NCBI GenBank assembly: GCA_026874595.1
Contig: CM049309.1
Span: 91,474,723-91,538,722, forward strand
Source of the DNA: Sipunculus nudus
Taxonomy: Eukaryota > Annelida > Sipuncula > Golfingiida > Sipunculidae
DNA length: 64,000 nucleotides
Reading direction: 5' to 3'
The notes beneath the pieces were generated by a model, which ran no database searches, was not told the DNA's origin, and worked only from the letters and a program-made list of their open reading frames with translations. This document shows positions 60,001-64,000 of the stretch, piece by piece. Position numbers and translations under genes: made by a program. How positions within the stretch are numbered: position 1 is the stretch's first letter; each line of letters starts with the position of its first letter.

Positions 60001-60480
60001 TTATAGCAAACCTGTGAGCTTATGCGAAGGTGTGGCATTGTCTGTCCTTTGTATGTTAACCCATACTATCTTGAAAACAACAGAATCTAGCATCACGAAA
60101 TTTTATGCAAAAAATTAACCATCCAAACAACTCTATTGGATTTTGCTTATTTTTTGGCTTACTGCATTTTCTGAGATTTTATAGAGAAAAAGCTAAAAAA
60201 AAACCTTTAAAAAGCTTCTCCAAAGAAACGTTCCAGCATAATTGTTCAATTTTTCACAGAAATAATCTCATACCATCTCTCAAGTTTGTTCAAATGGTTC
60301 AAGTTCGGTGAATTTTTACCGAGTTACAGGAAGTTGAACCTAGCCATCTGTCCAAAAAAGCATACTAAAATGACAATTCCAGAAAGTGCAGGAGCTATCA
60401 TCACCAAATTTTATGCCAGTGTTGGTCACATGAGTCATATATGAAAATCAGGTATTGGTAGCGCCACCTGTATTGACCAT
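60001..60480 (+). repeat. GTTAGCGAACCTGTGG family, copy 2 (short)
   Basis: It reads TTATAGCAAACCTGTGAGCT, AACCCATACTATCTTGAAAA and so on, in the order seen at 46868. It ends at TGGTAGCGCCACCTGTATTG, where the next family begins without a gap. Confidence 0.8.
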
Positions 60481-61148
60481 TTTTAGCTCAGCTGACTAAG
60501 TCATCTGAGCTATAGTTGTGGTCCATTGTCCGTCTGTTAGACTGGCAAGTTTTGAAACCATTAGACTTGCCAATCCAAAATTTGGCATACCATTAGATGT
60601 CCCAAAAATCTCCTACCATACTGAAAATTGGGTTAATATGACTTTGTTCCTATGATATATTAAGGAAAAAACTCAAATTTCATTCAAAACCTATTATCAC
60701 ACTTCAGGACTGCCTTATATCAAAACCACATATCTGTTTTTCGTAATATTTTACAGAAGTATTCTCCTATATATTTACTATATACATGCCAGAAATTATG
60801 TCTATTAAGTCTAATTTCTTTAAGTTATGGGCCCGAACATAATGGACTTTGTAAAAATTCAGAAAAAATATTTACTCACTTAAAATGAATAATTTTGAAA
60901 CTAGAGACTTTTTTCCCCAAGTATATAACTTTCTTTAATTAAGAGTCAATAGTATACCAAAAATTAGATCTGAGTTTTGTAAATTTTTTAAGTTTTTAGC
61001 ATAGAAATAAAATCAGTACCTTAAATTTTGCCCAACTTTGACCATGGCACATTTTATTCCTGTGAGTACTGTTGATTTAATTTTCACAGCATGTAAACAT
61101 AAGTATTTATCTGTTTAAATCTGAAATTTGAAAATAAAAGCTTGAAAA
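60481..61148 (+). repeat. AGCTCAGCTGAC family, copy 6
   Basis: The head is TTTTTAGCTCAGCTGACTAA. All landmarks are present through TTTTCACAGCATGTAAACAT and the closing AAATAAAAGCTTGAAAATTAG. Confidence 0.85.
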
Positions 61149-61150
61149 TT

Positions 61151-62162
61151 AGTTGTTATCCCCTCGCAATGAAGTTGCGAAAAGGATATAGTAACTCCTG
61201 TTTGTGCATCTGTCTATCTGAAATTGCCTTGTGGATCAATTTCAAGCCTAACCGTTTGCCCAAAACCTTTCATCTCGCACATATGGCTTACCCACCCGTG
61301 GATGAGGAACCCATTGATTTTGAGGTCACGGGGTCAAAGGTCACGGCCACAGCACCCACTTCTTGAAAAAGCTTGTGGATCGATTTCAAGCCAAACCGAT
61401 TGACCTAAACGTTTCATCTTGCACATATGGCTAACCGACCCATAGATTAAGAAACCTATCAATTTTGAGGTCATGGGGTCAAAGGTCATGGCCACAACAT
61501 CCACTTCTTGAAAAAGTTTGTGGACCTATTTTAAGCAAAACCGTTTGACATAAACCTTTTATCTTTGCACATATGGCTTACTGAACCATGGATGAAAAAA
61601 ACCTATTGATTTTTAGGTCACGGGGTCAAAGGTCACGGCCACAGCACCCACTTCTTGACCTAAAACTACTCACAGTAATGCCTGACATAAAAAATCCACT
61701 CTACCAAGCAATTTATCAAAGGTAATAATGTAAACAAATATTCACATTGTACCCCAACTGCTACGTCATGCTCCACTTCGCAGTGCCCTTGTGCCATGTC
61801 CTTTTTTCAACTGGACCCAATCCTTCTTACGTTAATGGAGTTGCTAGCCAAATATGTTATTATCCCCTCATAACAAATTTGCAACATCAGATATACCAAC
61901 TCCTATGTTTGTACATCCGTCTTCTTGTCTATCTTCCCATCCGTCTCAATATACCTTATTGATCAATTTTAAGCCAAATCATTTGATCTTAAGCTTTCTC
62001 CTTCACATATGCCTCACCCACCCATTCACGTACAACTGATTGAGTTTGATGTCTAACTCAAGCTCACACACCTCCCCTGCTCATTTTAACACTTGCATAA
62101 TACACCCCATATCATTATGCTCCCATGCGAGGGGATGCTCCGCTTTGCGGTGCCCTTGTTGA
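61151..62162 (+). repeat. TTATCCCCTCGCAATGAAG family
   Basis: The head is GTTATCCCCTCGCAATGAAG and the tail is GCGAGGGGATGCTCCGCTTT then GCGGTGCCCTTGTT. CCCCTCGC and GCGAGGGG are inverted. Inside are three units of about 140 bp with GGATCAATTTCAAGCC, CTCGCACATATGGCTTACCC and GAGGTCACGGGGTCAAAGGT. A second, diverged head starts near 61858 (TTATTATCCCCTCATAACAA), so two copies may be fused. Confidence 0.8.
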
Positions 62163-62498
62163 ATTTTTTTCTTGAGGCTCTATTGCTGTCACTTGCTTTG
62201 TCAACATGCAGGTTGGCCATTCCTGGTCACTGGTAGTCAGCTATGCCAGGGTTTCTTATTTGTTTCAGTCACTGGGGGAGATCTGTGCTGTGACAGGTGT
62301 ACGGTTATTCTCATATCACCACACCATACTGTCCACACCCCCCCCCCCAACCCAACCAAGTGTTATGCAGTAATTGTTATTGTTTTCTCTGTATCTCCTT
62401 AATTGTAATGCTGTTTCCACTCCAATATACAAAACTTTCCTTGAAAAAGTAATTCAAGGTGTAATCAAGAAGATGCCATGTTGTGTTAATGTAGCATT
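62163..62498. other. Short unique stretch with C tract
   Basis: No gene recognised. A C run lies at 62339-62348. Confidence 0.4.
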
Positions 62499-62950
62499 TT
62501 TAGCTCAGCTGACTATAAGTCATCTGAGCTATAGTCATGGTCCATTGTCCGTCGTCCATCCGGCCGTCCGTTCTGCCTGCCGTCAATTTACAGGGCACGT
62601 TTTGAAACCGTTGGACCTATGAATCCCAAAATTTTACATATAGTTAGATGTCCCCAAAATCTCCTACCATACCAAAAATTTGGTCACTAGGACTTCCTTT
62701 CTTTGAAATATTAAGGAAAAACCTCAGTTTTCCATAAAAAAGCCATTGTTACACTTCAAGGCTGCCTAATATCGAAACCATTGCTCTGATTTTGATCATA
62801 TTTAGTATTCATATTTTCCATATATTTTCTATTAACATAACAAAAATTAGGTCAGTATTGAATATTATTTTGAAGTTATTGGCCCAAATATAATGCAATT
62901 TTTAAAAATCAGCAAATATATTTACTCACTTAACATGAGAATTGCTTTAA
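62499..62950 (+). repeat. AGCTCAGCTGAC family, copy 7 (tail missing)
   Basis: It has the head TTTTTAGCTCAGCTGACTAT and GTCCGTCGTCCATCCGGCCG. It stops at CATGAGAATTGCTTTAA, where copy 8 begins. Confidence 0.85.
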
Positions 62951-62952
62951 TT

Positions 62953-63690
62953 TTTAGCTCATCTGAGCTATAGTCGTGGTCTTTGTCCGTCGTCTGTCCG
63001 GCCGTCCAGCCATTAACAGGGCACTTTTTAAAACTGTTGGACCTACGAATCCAAAATTCTGCATACCATTAGATGTCCCCAAAATCTCCCACCATACCGA
63101 AAATTGGGTCATTAGAACTTCGTTCTTTTGAGATATTAAGAAAAAACCTCCGTTTTCCATGAAAAAGCCATTGTTACACTTCAAGGCTGCCTAATATAAA
63201 AACCACTGATCAGTTTTTGATCTTATTTAGTATTCATACTTTTCCATACATTTTCTGTGCACATACCAAAAATTAGGTCAGTATTGGGTATTATTTTGAA
63301 GTTATAGGCCCAAATATAATGCAATTTTTTAAAAATCAGGAAATATATTTACTCACTTAACATGAGAATTGCTGAAGCTGGAGACTTTTTCAGGAATATA
63401 ACTTTATTTAATCAAGATTCAATTGTTTACCCAAAATTAGATCTGAATTTTGCAAATTTTTCAAGTTATAAGCATAAATAAAAAATCAATACCTTAAATT
63501 TTGTCCAAAATTGGCAGTGGCACGTTTTTTCCCTGTAAGCACTGTTGATTTAATTTTCACAGCATATATACATAAGGATTTAATCTTTTAAAATCTGAAA
63601 TTTCAAAGAAATTGTTTGAAAATAGTAGCTTTTATTCAAGTTTTCATACACCATGTCAAGTGTTGTTTACATCTGGCCCACCTAGTAGTA
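62953..63690 (+). repeat. AGCTCAGCTGAC family, copy 8
   Basis: TTTTTAGCTCATCTGAGCTA (head shortened by a deletion between the two GAGCT-like words), then the full family to the TTCATACACCATGTCAAGTG end. The end resembles the one near 1445 in copy 1. Confidence 0.85.
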
Positions 63691-63880
63691 CAGCCTTCAC
63701 TTGCATTATGTAACCCACCCCAGACAGCTTACCTTTGCCCAGCTTGGCCACTACTAGCAGTCTTCCCCTCTGCCCTGCACTCACAACCCCCCCCCCCCCA
63801 CCTGCTGGTGCATAAACTTAATGAATGTTATAATTTTCCGTTTTTGATTCATTCTTATTCTAGGCTATGCTACATTTTAG

Positions 63881-63979
63881 AGTTTGTATTGTACCACCAG
63901 GGTTCACCGATTTAAGTGCACATTTAATTTTGTCCACGAAAGTGGTGCATTGCTATATGAAAATGTGGATGTTCATCAG
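63881..63979 (+). CDS. Candidate 99-nt internal exon at the window edge
   Basis: The block follows an acceptor-like TGCTACATTTTAG (ends 63880) and ends at a full-consensus donor CAG|GTAAGT (63980). The length is exactly 33 codons. In phase 0 it reads through without a stop and contains RFKCTFNFVHESGALLYENV then DVHQ, a natural-looking soluble protein segment. A second acceptor (ATTCTTATTCTAG, ends 63863) with another open frame is an alternative start. The remaining exons would lie to the right of the window. If this belongs to the same + strand gene as the exons at 40.8-49.9 kb, the mir-92 copies are intronic. Family not recognised. Confidence 0.42.
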
Positions 63980-64000
63980 GTAAGTAATTCTTTACTTTAA

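Overview
This is a 64-kb window of AT-rich, intron-like or intergenic animal DNA. No long protein gene, operon, rRNA or tRNA is visible. The repeat content suggests a bivalve or other lophotrochozoan mollusc (inference). Short exon-length blocks, GT/AG splice signals, many (TA)n tracts, and several dispersed families built around phrases such as 'AGCTCAGCTGACTATAAGTC', 'GCCACAAAGTGGC' and 'GGTGGCGCCACC' fit that group. Nearly every long ORF lies inside a repeat and is not a gene.

The best functional content is a family of five predicted microRNA hairpins, all on the + strand, at about 31.05, 42.29, 45.75, 50.63 and 59.10 kb. Each carries on its 3' arm a near-perfect copy of miR-92 (core ATTGCACTTGTCCCGGCCTG, or TATTGCACTCGTCCCGGCCT in the first copy). 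Each also has a diverged but pairing 5' arm. They form a loose 28-kb mir-92 cluster. Four copies share one seed and body. The first is a separate variant closer to vertebrate miR-92b.

Layout. 0-10 kb: dispersed repeats, a 2.2-kb non-autonomous element with ~0.5-kb terminal inverted repeats (1806-3987), and a decayed cysteine-rich coding remnant (4405-4833). 10-18 kb: a complete 851-bp hAT-type element with exact 8-bp target duplications, and two copies of a 'TGTATCCGCC' family that differ in the number of internal 280-bp units. 18-31 kb: mostly unique sequence with a few candidate exons (23239-23427 is the best) and more repeats. 31-59 kb: the mir-92 copies, interleaved with nine tandem-repeat arrays (units of 26 to 100 bp, the largest about 3 kb), a 2.07-kb CpG-bearing transposon in a (TA)n tract, and candidate + strand exons at 40.8, 41.9 and 49.8 kb. 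59-64 kb: a MITE with TATA flanks, further dispersed repeats, and a well-formed 99-nt candidate exon at 63881-63979.

A plausible but unproven reading is that one + strand transcription unit spans the right half. The mir-92 hairpins would be processed from its introns, or from a non-coding host transcript, and the minisatellites would fill its introns. No exon could be assigned to a named protein by eye.
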